DNA from: Utricularia gibba
Taxonomy: Eukaryota; Streptophyta; Magnoliopsida; Lamiales; Lentibulariaceae
NCBI GenBank assembly: GCA_002189035.1
Contig: NEEC01000066.1
Location: 1 to 50,036 of the forward strand
Length of the DNA stretch: 50,036 nt
Direction: 5' to 3'
This document shows, piece by piece, positions 30,123-42,345 of the stretch. The notes beneath the pieces were generated by a model. That model worked only from the letters and a program-made list of their open reading frames with translations, was not told the origin of the DNA and ran no database searches. Made by a program: the position numbers and the translations under genes. Numbering within the stretch: the stretch's first letter is position 1; every line of letters starts with the position of its first letter.

Positions 30123-32606
30123 TGTAAACCAGATTAACTAAATCGCCTAATCTTGCAAGAAAATGAGTCAAGGGGGTCGATCAGAACACAGAAATTTTAA
30201 CGAGGAAAACCCAAATGGGAAAAACCTCGGGTGCTTCCACACCAGGACGAAAAACTCTCCACTATCACCGCAAAATTACAGGAACAAGAACAATTCCAAG
30301 CAAGATTCAGAATCTGACAATCACAGCATGATTCTGAATCTGTACAAGCATAGTACCCGCTGCACCTGAGTCAAAGCACCTATGTGTAACGCTATGTGAG
30401 AGCTTCAGAACGTTGATCGTCCTTCTCCAGATTTTTTCATCTGATCCTGAAGCATTGGTGATACCCCTTTAGTACCCGAGTTGTCCAGTTTTTTTGGAAC
30501 CGCAGTCTACTTAACCAGTGCAGAGTTCATAACCGTTTGATAGTTATCCTTAGCAGGCCGGGTCCTTGGATGGGTCAGCTAGATACGGGCCAGGTCGACC
30601 CATATGTATTTGAGACGGCCCACTACAAATCTCCGTCTCCAGCTGAGCTCATCCGGGGCAGAGTCTTTATTTACAAATGCCTGCAGGACATGAATTTTCC
30701 TGATGGTAGTAATTTGGTCAAAGCATCTGCAACATTCTTTTCAGTCTCTATTTTCTGTAGCTCAACTTCATTGTCTTCCAATACTTCTCTGATCCAGTGC
30801 CACCTTTGATCAATGTGCCACCTTTGATCAATGTGCTTAGTTCTAGCATGGAAAGTAGAGTTCTTATTGAGTTGGATTGCACTCTGGCTATCACAGAACA
30901 CAGTTGGTTTCTTATCCAGAAAACCAATCTCGGTCAGGAACCTTCCAGTCCAAAGCGCCTCTTTCAATGCTTCAATCAATGCCATGTATTCAGATTCGGT
31001 GGTTGACAAGGCCACAGTTTTTTGGAGTTTCGAACTCCAGGTTACAACACCCCCTCCCATGATAGTGATCAGACCGGTGGTTGATTTTCTTGTGTCTGGT
31101 TCCCCTCCAAGATCAGCATCCACATACACTTTAAATGCTATATCTTCTCCACCATAGCACAACTTATAGTCTTTGGTTCCCTTCATATATCTCATCATCC
31201 ATTTGACACCATCCCAGTGTAGTTTTCCAGGGTCAGCTAGGAACCTGCTAACAGTACTTGCAGCAAAGCTGATATCAAGCCTCGTGCACACCATCAGATA
31301 CATAATGGAACCCACAATGGAGGCATAGGGGACTCTGGCCATTAAATTTCTTTCTAGTTCATCTTGTGGCCCATTGCCTTTGAAAATTTTAGATGGCCTC
31401 GTAAAGGAGATATCACTATCTTAGCCTGTTCAACATTTGCCTTTTTCAGTATCTGATCAATGTAATCCCTTTGAGATAGAGCTAAGGTTGTTTGGGATCT
31501 GTTTCTGCTGATGTTAATTCCCAAAATCTTCCTAGCTGGTCCAAGATCCTTCATACAAAATTCCTTTACCATCTGTTCTTTCAGCTCAACAATTCTGTGC
31601 CTGCAGGGACTAGCTACCAACATGTCATCCACGTAAAGCAACAAAATTAAATAATCATTTTCACCATAATGTTTCCAGTAAGCACATTGATCTCCTGAGG
31701 ATCTGTGGAAATTATTCTTGGCCATAAAGCTATCGAATTTTAAGTAGCACTGCCTTGGAGCTTGTTTAAGGCCATAGAGGCTCCTTTTTAATTTGCAAAC
31801 AAGTTTCTCCTTGCCAGGTTCTTCAAATCCTTCCACTTGCTTCATATAGATTTCTTCCAGCAGGTCTTCGTGTAGGAAGGCTATTTTGATGTCTAGTTGC
31901 TCAAGTTCCCAATCCAGGCAGGCTGTTAGTGACAGAATAATTCACACAGTGGCCAGCTTAACCACGGGAGAAAAGATTTCTTCGAAATCCAGTCCAACCT
32001 TTTGCTTAAAACCTTTAACTACCACTCTTGCCTTATGTCTAATTGATCCATCTGAGTTTAGCTTCAGTTTAAAAATCCATCGATTATCCAAGGCTTGTCT
32101 GCCTGCAAGAAGCACCATAAGATCATAAATGTTGTTGGCCCATATGGAATTCATCTCCTCATTCATGGCCTCCAACCATTTATCCTTATCGGGTAGAAGC
32201 ATGGCTTTGGTCAGTGTTTCAGGTTCTCCTTGCTCTATCATCAACTCATATTCTTTTGCAGGGTATCTAGTTGATGGGATGGGTCTTCTTTCTGATCTTC
32301 TAGTCCTGAATTGATCCCTATCCATGTCAGGGTTATTCAATTCTCCAGAGTCCTGATCTTCACAGGGAGTTTTTGTCTCCAAATTCCTCAAGAATTCTGC
32401 TTCTGTTCTCAAGGGCAGTGAGACAAGTTGACTTCCTTCAGCAGCAGGGATGTCTAACACGGTTTGATCTTCGAAGAACTTTACATCTCTCGACCTTATC
32501 ACTTTATTTCCAGCTGAATCCCATAGTCTATAGCCCATTTGATCCTCCCATAGCCTAATAGAACACACGGCTTGGATTCATCCACAACCTGTGGATGCAA
32601 CATGTC
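30123..32606 (-). mobile_element. 5'-truncated Ty1/Copia retrotransposon with 3' LTR (copy B)
   Basis: Same extent and truncation point as 18576-21060, so it was carried along by the tandem duplication rather than inserted separately. Confidence 0.8.
30671..32568 (-). pseudogene. Copia RT-RNase H polyprotein fragment (copy B)
   Basis: As copy A, including the TGA in the RT N-terminus and the doubled HIDQRW. It also has a frame break at 31369-31372, where a four-C run in copy A is three here. RT (ending GHKMN) and RNase H (from MARVPYASIVG) thus become separate frames. Confidence 0.85.
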
Positions 32607-33605
32607 GTGAAGAAAAAGTTTGACTTAGAAATGATTGAAAAGTGGTGTGTGAGGCACTCGTTACGTCTTCTTAACAATTAACATGAAGTAAGCTTTTTTA
32701 TACATATATATTTCTCATTTGCCATTAGAATATATGTCACTTTGAATTATCTCTATATGTTGTAGTAGTCACTACATCTTTGCCATATTATGCAATCTTG
32801 GAGAGAAATACCAACAGTGTATTCTTATCTTGGATTCAATGCATAGCATGTCGAATCATATAACAATTAACTTTCGAAAGTAAGTAGTGTGTTTTAATAC
32901 CTTGTGCTATATTGTGTTTTATTCTTAATCTCTGATAATATTTTTTATATGCATGATCTATAGATTAGTGAATTCTATATTTAAAGTGAATGGTTGAGAT
33001 GATGATTGTGTGAAGGAACTTGAGTTGTCTATTTTTTTGCCAGAGGTTCGTATGACTTTGTTAATATTATTTTTTCTCTTATTTTAACGTTAATCAATAT
33101 ATATGTCCCTAAATAAAAGGGTGCAACTGAGTGCAAGATTTATATGTTATACTATGTGTATTTTTTCTTCCAACAAGCTCCCAACCTTTATACTATTGAA
33201 ATATGCCCTTTGTTTGTAAGTAATTATCAAAATTTATTATTTATTTTATTAGTAGATACTAAGTACTATTATGTTTCTATAGATCGTATATGATTGATTC
33301 GTTGAAGAAGATGTTTGTGAATTTACAGAATTGATGGAGATTCCTCGTCGATCTAGAAGCAGCCGGGTAAGTAAACCTTCCAAAAAAATGTAAACATTGA
33401 ACTTGTTTGTTGATATGAGATTTTAGACTTCTTTATTTACCTTTGACACTATTTATGCATAATATTTTTTTCTTTAAAATTTTTAAACAAATATCACATG
33501 AGCAATCATAATATGCTTATTTATATTTATGCAAACATCATATGATAGTGTAAGGATCATGTCCTTCCTTAGACTTGTCTCGAGCATTTCTCAGTCCCAA
33601 GTCCA
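32607..33605. other. AT-rich region without recognised gene (copy B)
   Basis: Same content as 21061-22059. Nothing can be assigned. Confidence 0.35.
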
Positions 33606-34720
33606 CACTGTTTATTAGCGCTCAATCTGAATTTCTTGTAAGTATAGAGCGCTAATAAACCTCAAGGCCACACGGGCATCCTTTTTATTTATTAGCGCTC
33701 GATCCAAATCATGTGGCCTTTCTCTTAGCGCTGGATTCTTACACACGGTTCAGATCGAGCACTGATGAATCTGTAAGCAACACGGGCATGGTTTATGCGT
33801 AAACCACACCCGTGTGGCCTTGTCGCGCTGTTGGGTGTGCATATGGGTATCGTTTATGATACACGCTCGATTCGAATCATTTCTAAGGGTTGAATGCTAA
33901 TAAAATTAAAAACTAAAAAACTTTCATATTTATTATATGGTTTAATAAATAACATATTTACATTATTTATATTTTAAGAAACAAATATCTTATTTTTAAA
34001 ATATTTTTTTTTTGTAATTCTTGCATTTGTCATGTTATCGTATGTTTAGAAATAAATATGATGTATAAAAATGTTGATAATAATTTTAAATTCACATTGC
34101 AACGACATCATGAGTTCGAATCGTAGTGGGTTGATACAATGAATATTCGGATTGACTATTGTGCCCATATCTACAAGGCACTTATTGGTCAATATTTATT
34201 TCAAAAAGTATTCAATTTGTTTAAAATTTTGAAAAACTTTATAGGTTATTTATGCCAATTCAATAAACTTATTAGATTAATTCTGTTAATTTGTCACACT
34301 TTATAGGTTAAATATGCGGATTTAACGAATCTTAAGGATCAACAATGTCAAATTATTAAACTGTAAAGGTCAAATATGTCAAATTATTGGGTTGAATATA
34401 CTAACTGAATACTAAATATGGGATCAACAGTAAATTTATTGGGTCAAACGGACTCCATTGTAAACTTTTATAACTTTTCATTGGGTCAAATATACCCCAT
34501 TATAATATTTTATGAGTTAAAATATCAAAATTGAATTTTTTATGAGTCAAATATGTCATACAATAAATTTTTTACAGGTCAAATATATCATTTTGTAAAT
34601 ATTTTGGATCACATATGCGGAACTGGTATCGATTCAGATCAAATATGCCGAACTGATCATTTTGTTATGGGTCAAAAATGCTAAAATTTCAAAATTTTAG
34701 GTCACAAATGTCAACACCCT
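33606..34720. mobile_element. Second MULE-like element, inverted and truncated (copy B)
   Basis: Same as 22060-23173 apart from one extra T in a T run near 34005. Confidence 0.6.
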
Positions 34721-34726
34721 CTTATC

Positions 34727-34864
34727 ATCTTCCATATATTGAAGTATTTTTCGTACATCATATTCTTGAGAAATAGTGATCCAATAGCATTTGTCGAAGT
34801 GCGTCCTAGTCACTGAAAAATCCTTGTAAACTTTTCGTGCTAAAGTTGTTTTGCCACTACCAAT
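34727..34864 (-). pseudogene. NB-ARC P-loop fragment (copy B side)
   Basis: Same fragment as 23180-23318, directly beside the MULE end. Confidence 0.75.
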
Positions 34865-35435
34865 TTACAATGCCCCAGATGCGGAGTTGTGAAGCAGCAT
34901 CCGTCTGCCGTCGCCATCGCCGGCAACTGCTTAATTCTTGGTGTAGTGCCGATCTGCAATAGTAGCTTCAGCAATGTGATCGCTTTGTAAAGGAAATGGA
35001 AACCGAAAGCATTCATCTTGGGAGTACTTCATGGATGTAGATAAATAAGATAATTTTGCTTTTATGTTCTATAAAGATAATCTTTTTTCCCAATTTATTT
35101 AATTGCATTTTCAACCCTTTTTATTATTGATTTTCCATTTGATTTAAAATAATGGTGCTTTTTATGTTTTCCAACTTTTTTTCTCTTTATAATTTTGTTG
35201 GGCTTGATGTTTTAAATTTAATAAATACAGTATCATCATCTTTACATCAAAATAAGTTTCTCTAAAATATTTTTATATCACTTTCAATTTATTAATCAAA
35301 AATATTTTTTTCAAAACATCTCTTTAATAAAACATATTGATGTCTTATTCATATATTTCTATTAAAACATTTTCCTATATATAACTTTCACCAAATGAAA
35401 CATATCATTCAATAATACGTAAATTGATAACAAAA

Positions 35436-35923
35436 TCATGTCCTATCATTTTCCCATGGATTTTGCTCTGCTCCCACCTTCAAATACTTGAGAGCATCTG
35501 GACGATTGATCTCCAACTTTTTCAGTTTGCTAAATCGCCCTGGGGACAGATTGCACCATTCCTCATTCACAAATGTGCAAGCCGAGAATCGCAGCTCCTC
35601 GAGATTGCACAACTCAATAATAAAGTGCCACAGAGATTCAATTTCTTGAGCAAACTTGGGAGGGGGGATCCATCCCATGCCGCCCTCATTCTTATGACCT
35701 TCAGATTTGGATGAAAGAGTTTAGATGCAGGATGGAATCTTGGGTTTGGAGGAAGGAGGAACGAGCGTTCTTGTTGCTGTGCTTTGTCAAATCTGCTTTG
35801 ATACTCGATTACATCACTGTAATTATTCCTTCCCGCATCATATCTTTGCATACCCATCATCATCATTTCAAGCAATGCAGCGTCTGTGAATGATTGAGTC
35901 AAGAGGAAGCTCCCGCTCTCCAA
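35436..35923 (-). pseudogene. NLR relic: C-terminal LRRs joined to NLR upstream sequence (copy C)
   Basis: Third copy of the relic described at 12344-12831, with identical encoded fragments. Confidence 0.75.
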
Positions 35924-36329
35924 TATTCGTCTTTTTCTACCTTATCAACAAACAGCAGCCACATGTGTTTGAAAAAATGTTCACACAAATAATTGGTACG
36001 GACTCATTTCAAGCAATAGAAAATTCCAAACGTTCGTTGAGTTTGATTGAGTTCTTTATTCTCCTTATTAAGAATTTTTATTGATATACATTATATAAAA
36101 ATAATGATACTTGTATTATATAGTTTGCATGTAAGCACTAGATTGTGATTGTGATTATTTATTTATCTTCTTTTATTTTTATTTTCATGTATTATATAGA
36201 TCTGGCTTCACACGCTGCCTGCCTTTGCCAAAGATGATCAACTACTCCATTTGCTGTCTTCTTGTGGTATTACATCATTGTAGTCACGCCCATCTCCATC
36301 GCATCCTTCCATGCTCATCATCATTGTTT

Positions 36330-38631
36330 TTAACACTGCAAACCCATCAGGGCTCCTCTGAGCAGGAATCTGCATCCTCTTCCTCTTCTTCTTCTCTTCT
36401 TCTTCTTCTTCTCTTCTTCTTCTTCTTCTTCTTCTTCTTCTTCTTCTTCTTCTTCTTCTTCCTCCAATGTCAACAATTTATCACCAACCATGACATAGAA
36501 GTCCTCATCTGCCCAATCATACCTCCTTTCTCTTAATATTTTCTTGGCTGCTATAATGGTCGAGGCTCTGCAATGCCTTAACTGAATTGACGATAGCGTT
36601 GTAATATTGCATGTAATCTCACAGATATTGCTCCTCCCACTTATTTGAAGACTTAGTAGCTGGGGAAATTGCTCTTTTTCCACTTTCAAGGACTTGAGAC
36701 CACATGGATAATGAATCCTTAATTCTTTCAGTTTGGTAAATTTTCCTTGGGACAGATTGCACCATTCCTTATTTTCAAATGTGCAACTCCACAATTTCAG
36801 CACCTCGAGATTGTGCAGCTCCATAATAGTTCTCGTCCGAGTTTCATCAATTAAATTGTCTTTGAGATACAATTTCTTGAGCAGACTTGGGAGAGGCAAT
36901 CCATCCCATGCCGTGCAGATCCACATGACCTTCAGATTTGGAAATCGGACTGCAGCATTAGAATACCATTTGGGCTCAGGTCTTCCACGCTCCAATTTCT
37001 CGAAGAGGAAAAAGAGCTCTCGGTGCCGGTGAAATCCACTTAGATACTTGATTACCTCTTTGTAATTACGCCTTTCATATAGTTGTGTACACATCATCAT
37101 TTCAAGCAATGGAAACTCTTCATCTTCCAATCCTTCTCTAAAGAAAAGCATAGAAGGTCTACAAATCTTCCAAACTCTCTTTGACCAATCAAACTGCATC
37201 CTTCCATCCATCTCCACATAAAAGTTGTTATCCCCCAAACTCCGCTTCTTCTCCAATATTTTCATCGCCCATTCGACAGTAGACTCTCCACAACCTTCCA
37301 ATCTGATGGACTGCAAGGATGAATCATCACGAAGATGAATGGATGCATCATTACCAACATAAACATTGCGAATCCAAACCCTTTCAAGTCGAGGGCAATC
37401 AATCTCAAGCCGACGATTCTCGTGATAGTAAGAAATCCCCAAGTATCTCAAACTATGTGATCCTACTACTATGGGGGTTTCATAGAAGCGAAGTTGGAGA
37501 GCCAAATGCTCGAGATTAGGCATATCCCGAATAGCACTTCGGATTGGCTCTAAGAAGTAACAATCACACATTCCCAATCTCTTGATCGATTTGGACAAAA
37601 AACGCTCAAACCAAAGCATCATCCTGTGACGTATACCAATTAATTGTTCCAACACGATGTCCTCCTCATCCTGATTAGGCAAATAATCTAATAAATCCAC
37701 TTGCCTCTTAATCACACATGCTACTTTTTCAGACAACACTTAACTCCCTTGTGGTCACAATAATCCGACTTCTGTTATTCCTATTAGGAAAGTGTACTAC
37801 TAATTCTTCCCAAGCATGACGATCCCATAAATCATCCAATACGATCAAGTATCTATGATCGAAAAGCTTCTGATGTAACATAGTCCCCAGATCTCTTACC
37901 TCTTGAGTTTTTTTATCATCTAACATCTCTTGAAGTATTTTTCGTAGATCATATTCTTGAGAAACAGTGACCCAATAGCATTCGTCGAAGTACTTCCTAG
38001 TCGCTGAAAGACCGTCATAAACTTTCCGTGCTAAAGCCGTTTTACCACTACCGCCCATACCAACGATCGCTATGACTTGTCGATCTTTGACCCCATTCAC
38101 AAGTTCCTCCTTTATCATTTGAAGGGGATGCTCAATTCCCACTAGAGTTGCTTCTTTTGTCTTCTTATATGGAAAATGATCCACTTCCTCCTTGGTACTC
38201 CTCGAGTAGCTTGATGATTCTTCCGGAATGCTTGCTGATTGGAGTGTGATCAACTTTAGTTCTTCACTCAAAAGATCAATATCTCGATTGATATCAAACA
38301 TGGCTTTGCAAAATTCATCCCCAACAAGATGAATATCATGCACTTTTTGATCAACAACATGATAATCAAGGATATCACTCCACTTGAAGACATACTGGCT
38401 GAATCTTTGAGACATGTCTCTTACCTCTCGAGTCACATCCCTGGACTTGAGGCTGTCCAGTAACTTCATCCAAGAACGAATCTTGTCTTCAAAATCACAG
38501 ATCTGCTTTAGATCAACTGCTAGTAGATTATATTTGTGGTGCGCCTGCATGGATTGGAGAAGCTGCAAAAGACAGAGCGCAGAGTAATAAGCAGATACTA
38601 TTCCCGATCCTCTTCCATCGCCAATCACCAA
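36330..38631 (-). pseudogene. R1-type NLR with large central deletion and poly-Glu tail
   Basis: CC plus the first half of NB-ARC form one frame (38631-37729, 300 codons) with intact GMGGSGKT P-loop, YLIVLDDLW and SRIIVTTRELSV. The sequence then jumps through a short stretch (LSEKVACVIKRQVDLLDY) to PNQDEEDIVLEQL in another frame. RNBS-C, GLPL, RNBS-D, MHD and the first LRRs, about 350 residues in the 47-kb NLR, are thus missing. The LRR half (37739-36330, 469 codons) is one long frame ending RYDWADEDFYVMVGDKLLTL, poly-Glu, then Lys/Arg residues where the GAA tract changes phase, and GALMGLQC. The two frames overlap by 11 bases. No functional switch domain is possible. This gene is the source of the 3' fragments at 13238 and 24800. 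Confidence 0.85.
36374..36463. repeat. (TTC/GAA)n microsatellite, copy C
   Basis: Here the repeat is within the LRR frame of the NLR at 36330-38631. Two TTCTC phase slips split it, so the protein reads Glu, then Lys, then Arg before GALMGLQC. Confidence 0.95.
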
Positions 38632-39229
38632 ACAAGATTAGTCACTGATTGGGTGCTGATCTGTAATTCTGCCCTGTATAGAAGAAAGATGCACCCCCAG
38701 AAATACTCCCCAGTTTTACATATAAGAAGAAATAGGTTCCTTGGAATGAAGAGAAGCTATGGGTTGCAAATGACTTGACTCAAGTTTTCTACTCATCTTC
38801 ACACGTCTCTGATATCTTATCTCTGAAAATTTTATCACCAAATAGCAGCCACATATTGAGTTCGGTTGGTGGGAATGCAACATCAACTATAAATGCATCA
38901 CAATTATTGTGAAAGAAGAGAAGCCAGGGACTCGGTCAAGATATATATTTCTTAAAGGAAAAATGGGCATCAATTGATATTAATCAATTATTTGCTCTGT
39001 ATCAATTGCTGTTAGTAGTTCACATTGCTGGTTCAGTTGTGAACCACCGCTAATCACCACCGTCGACAACACCAAGTTATGGCTTTGCAACATCATCGAT
39101 AAATTTAGAAGAATCGATGCTAATAGATGATGAGATATTCAATTTAATTTACAAAGTAAAATTATATTTTCATTTTTTTGTAAATTCAAGAAGAACATTT
39201 GTGCTTCAATTTGTTTAAGAAAATTGCGT
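38632..39229. promoter_or_regulatory. Upstream region of the deleted NLR
   Basis: 38632-38970 matches 17063-17369 (the NLR copy A upstream) except for about 50 extra bases near 38850-38900. 39000-39060 holds a shortened version of the CC relic of 17370-17507. The rest is AT-rich spacer. Confidence 0.4.
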
Positions 39230-39500
39230 TTTCTGTTTTGTTTTTAAATTTTGATTCTTTTTTTTCTCTTATTTAGGATTTAGTTGAACGTGATGTTATA
39301 TAATTAAAAAAATATGACACAATCAATTCTACATAAAAATAAGTACCACAAAAATATTTTTTATCCTATTTTCAATTATCAATCAAATATTTTTTTTTCA
39401 AAACATCTCTTTATGAGATTATTTAGCTTTTATTATCTCTATATTTCTATTAAAACATTTTTCCATATATGAATTTTATAAAATGGAACACAAAAACATC
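39230..39500. repeat. NLR-associated AT-rich 3'-flank repeat
   Basis: Related to 12055-12310 ('ttttcaaaacatctctttat', 'atttctattaaaacatttt'). It lies downstream of the NLR fragment at 39826-41065. From 39500 to 39825 only AT-rich sequence and a TTC/T-rich tract are seen. Confidence 0.6.
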
Positions 39501-39825
39501 TTTAAATGATACGTAAATTGTTAAAAAAATCATATTACAATATACAATTTTTTATATGGCAATTCATATAAAAAATGCAGCAATTTTTTGTAAAAGTTGT
39601 AAATGAAGGATCATAGTTTTAGAATTAAATAAACATATATTTTGGAATCAGGGTTTTTGGATCAAATTATTTTGAGACAATGAAAAATTGAATATCAATA
39701 AATCAATCATTTCTTACTTGTAATGAATGCATAGTAACCCTACTACGCTACAACGTCTATTTCCTAATCATCATTTTCATTAGTATTCTTTTTTTTCTTA
39801 TTCTTCTTCTTTTTTTTTTCTTTTT

Positions 39826-41065
39826 CTTCTTTTTTTCTTCCAATGACAACAATACACCATCAACCATAACATAGAAGTCTTCATCTGCCCAATCATACCT
39901 TCTTTGTCTTAATATTTGTTTGGCTGATCTGATGGTTGATGCTCCGCAATTGCCTAATTGAACTTATGATAGTGTTGTAATACCACATATATCATCATCA
40001 TCTGAGATGATATTCAATGTTTCACACCCAAATATCCCAATAATTAGTAGCTGGGGAAATTGCTCTGCTCCACCTTCAAATACTTCAGAGCATCTGGACA
40101 ATTAATCTCCAACTTTTTCATTTGCTAAATCGCCCTTGGTACAGCTTGCACCATTCCTCATTTACAAATGTGCGACCCGAGAATCGCAGCTCCTCGAGAT
40201 TGCACAACTCAAGAATAGTTCTCGTTTGAGCTTCATCAATTAAAGTGCCACAGAGACACAGACAGCCACCTCGAGATTGCGATGGTGGCTGTCGCCACGC
40301 CCCCATCCAGTACAATTAAATACCTCTTATAAAAAATCTCACGATACAATTTAAACCCTAAATCTCTTACCTCATGAGTTACTTTATCATTTACCATATC
40401 TTGAAGTATTTTTCGTACATCATATTCTTGAGAAACAGTGACCCAATAACATTTTTCAAAGTGCTTCTTAGTCACTGAAAAATATTCATAAACTTTCTGT
40501 GCTAAAGCTGTTTTACCACTACCGCCCATACCGTCGATCGCTATAACTTGTTGATCTTTGATGTGATTCACAAGTTCCTCCTTTAGCTTTTGAAGCGCGC
40601 GCTCAATTCCCACTAGAGTTGCTGCCTCCTTGGTCTTCTTATAAGAGAGATGAACCACTTCTCCCTTGGTGCTTCTCAAGGAACTAGATGATTCTCCCCA
40701 ATGCTCGGTAGTTCTTCTATTAACACCGCTAATTCTTCATACAAAGTATGCACAGTTTTACCAAACTCAACGCCACACACTCCACGCTTTTGATCAACAA
40801 CGTGATAGTCGATCATATTACTCCAGTTGAAGGCACAATGGCTGAATCTTTGCAACAGGGCTTTTATACATGGGGTATGATCTGTTGCCGTGAGGCTCTC
40901 CAATAATGCTATCCAAGCGTGAACCTTGTCTCGAAAACCATGTATCTGCTCCATATCAACGGCAAGCAGTTTGTATTAGTTGTGCACTTGCACGGATTCA
41001 AGAAGCTGTAGGAGACGGAGCCCAGAGTGATAAGCTGATAGTAGTATTCTCGAATCCTCGGCCAT
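39826..41065 (-). pseudogene. R1-type NLR reduced to CC, P-loop half of NB-ARC and LRR tail
   Basis: The reading starts MAEDSRILLSAYHSGLRLLQ at 41065, meets an in-frame TAA near 40979 (VQVHN stop YKLLA), and continues as MEQIHGFRDKVHAWIALLES and NWSNMIDYHVVDQKRG. After a frame change near 40680 come KEELVNHIKDQQVIAIDGMG, GSGKTALAQKVYEYF and YLIVLD. It then jumps, via about 20 unrelated residues, to GTLIDEAQTRTILELCNLEE in the LRR. The tail at about 39840-40110 (matching FPQLLIIGI, SADEDFYVMV-type sequence) is degraded with stops. A deletion of at least 500 codons separates kinase-2 from the last LRRs. Confidence 0.8.
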
Positions 41066-41194
41066 CGGCAGTCAATAAACTCGATTACTTGTTGGGTGCC
41101 GATCTTTAACCCGCCCCTGTTAAAGAGAGTCCCCAATTTCGCAAACCAGAAGAAGTGGGTTTAGGAGTTCAATCAAGAGAAGCTAGCACCGCAG

Positions 41195-41315
41195 CGTTCG
41201 CGAATGATAGAATCAACAGGAAGGCGGCGTTCTCCAATAAGAGTTTTTTTCTGCTTTCTCAAGAAACAGCACCCACACGTCTTTGAAAAAAACTTCTCAC
41301 AAATAATTGGTACGG
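41195..41315 (-). promoter_or_regulatory. Conserved NLR upstream block
   Basis: About 120 bases upstream of the NLR fragment are shared with 47195-47320 (upstream of the intact NLR) and with 12790-12925, 24335-24470 and 35882-36017 (fused to LRR relics). Shared phrases include 'gaatgat(a/t)ga(a/g)tcaa', 'cagc(a/c)(c/g)ccacacgtctttg' and 'acaaataattggta'. It is probably promoter/5' UTR of this NLR subgroup; function inferred from position only. Confidence 0.45.
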
Positions 41316-41769
41316 ACTCATATAAATTATTAGCTTTTAAAATCATGTTTGTAAAAATTACAAAGTTTTTTCCAACTTATTATTCATATTTTCCAAGTTC
41401 AACATTTTCCAAACATATTCCTTCGAATAATATCATTTTCCATGAGTTTTATTTAATTAGTTTTTTTAGACAAGTAATGAATTTCATTTATCCAATAGGT
41501 TTCCAAGTGCAAGTAAATCATGTTCGGTAAAGCTTTATATATATATATATATACAAAAATGATTAAAACCCTAATTATTTCAAATGATAACTAAATTTTT
41601 GTGTTGTGGCACTAAAGTCAAGCACAACAAATCAAAACATTAATGGATTAGTAGTCTATTAAAATCAACTATCACAAGTCTACTCTTGCGCAGAATTCTT
41701 TTCCATTCTATTAACTTTCTTTACACTTCCACCCTTCTTAAAAACGGTAATAGCATGCTTATACTCTAA
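41316..41769. other. AT-rich spacer with (TA)n
   Basis: No coding signal. A (TA)10 run lies at 41535-41554. 41550-41769 resembles 48240-48415 ('ctattaactttctttacact', 'ggtaatagcatgctta'), so the two NLR upstream spacers are paralogous. Confidence 0.5.
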
Positions 41770-42345
41770 AGCCTTGTTTGCTGTGAAGGTATTGATGGGG
41801 TACAAATCGGTTGAAGTAATTGGTTTCTGAAAAGGCTGTCGAAAGGAGATATGAGGGGATAGTACCAACCGACAGACCGATATGTATCAGAGATCTAACA
41901 GTGACAGCCGCATGCCACAGTCTGAAAAGCGGTCGAATCATAGCAAACATAGTCAGCGATCATATGAAAAGTAAGATCACAGTGCAAATACAAAAAGCAA
42001 CCGACACCTGCAGAAGTAAGGATCGGGCTGGATCAATCTCTTCTATAAACATGAGAAGTTCCGAAGGAAAAAAGGGGATTGGACCCAAAAAAGGATTCCT
42101 CAACTTGTATCTTCCTTCACCATCTCCGTCTAGTAGAAATCTTCTCCGACGAGCTCCGATGATTCCGTGTTTTTTTTATCTTACGATGGTTTTCATGTAA
42201 AAAATCTCCACCCACTTTCATTTCATCCAATCAAACCAAACGGATCACGGAAAGAAGCATACAAAGAAGCGACATTTCCAATTGTTTCTGTAACCCGAAA
42301 ATCGGCCCAATCCCATATACCGAATACCACCCCTAATAGGTATAA
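41770..42345 (+). other. Higher-GC insert, possible organellar DNA fragment
   Basis: Between sequence paralogous to 48415 and AT-rich spacer lies about 570 bases with near-balanced composition. It has a 126-codon plus ORF (41820-42200: EGIVPTDRPICIRDLTVTAA, CHSLKSGRIIANIVSDHMKS) overlapping a 63-codon one. The wording and composition remind me of plant mitochondrial intergenic/ORF DNA, but I cannot name a gene. It may be a NUMT or an unknown element. Confidence 0.35.

Larger units (their letters stand above)
23425..34971. repeat. Tandem duplication copy B (~11.55 kb)
   Basis: Near-identical to 11881-23424 in content and order. Observed differences are C-run lengths in the NLR (three extra C in B), one fewer C in the Copia RT (31369-31372), TTC microsatellite length and a few A/T-run lengths. 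I noticed no base substitutions in the stretches I compared. Confidence 0.9.
34972..36747. repeat. Partial third copy (C) of the tandem unit, ~1.78 kb
   Basis: Matches 11881-13658 and 23425-25203, then leaves them at 'attttcct' and continues into the NLR at 36330-38631. This right end is therefore the original context of the unit, and copies A and B carry the join. 'attttcct' is also present at the partner site (12277-12284), giving 8 bp of microhomology. Confidence 0.85.
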
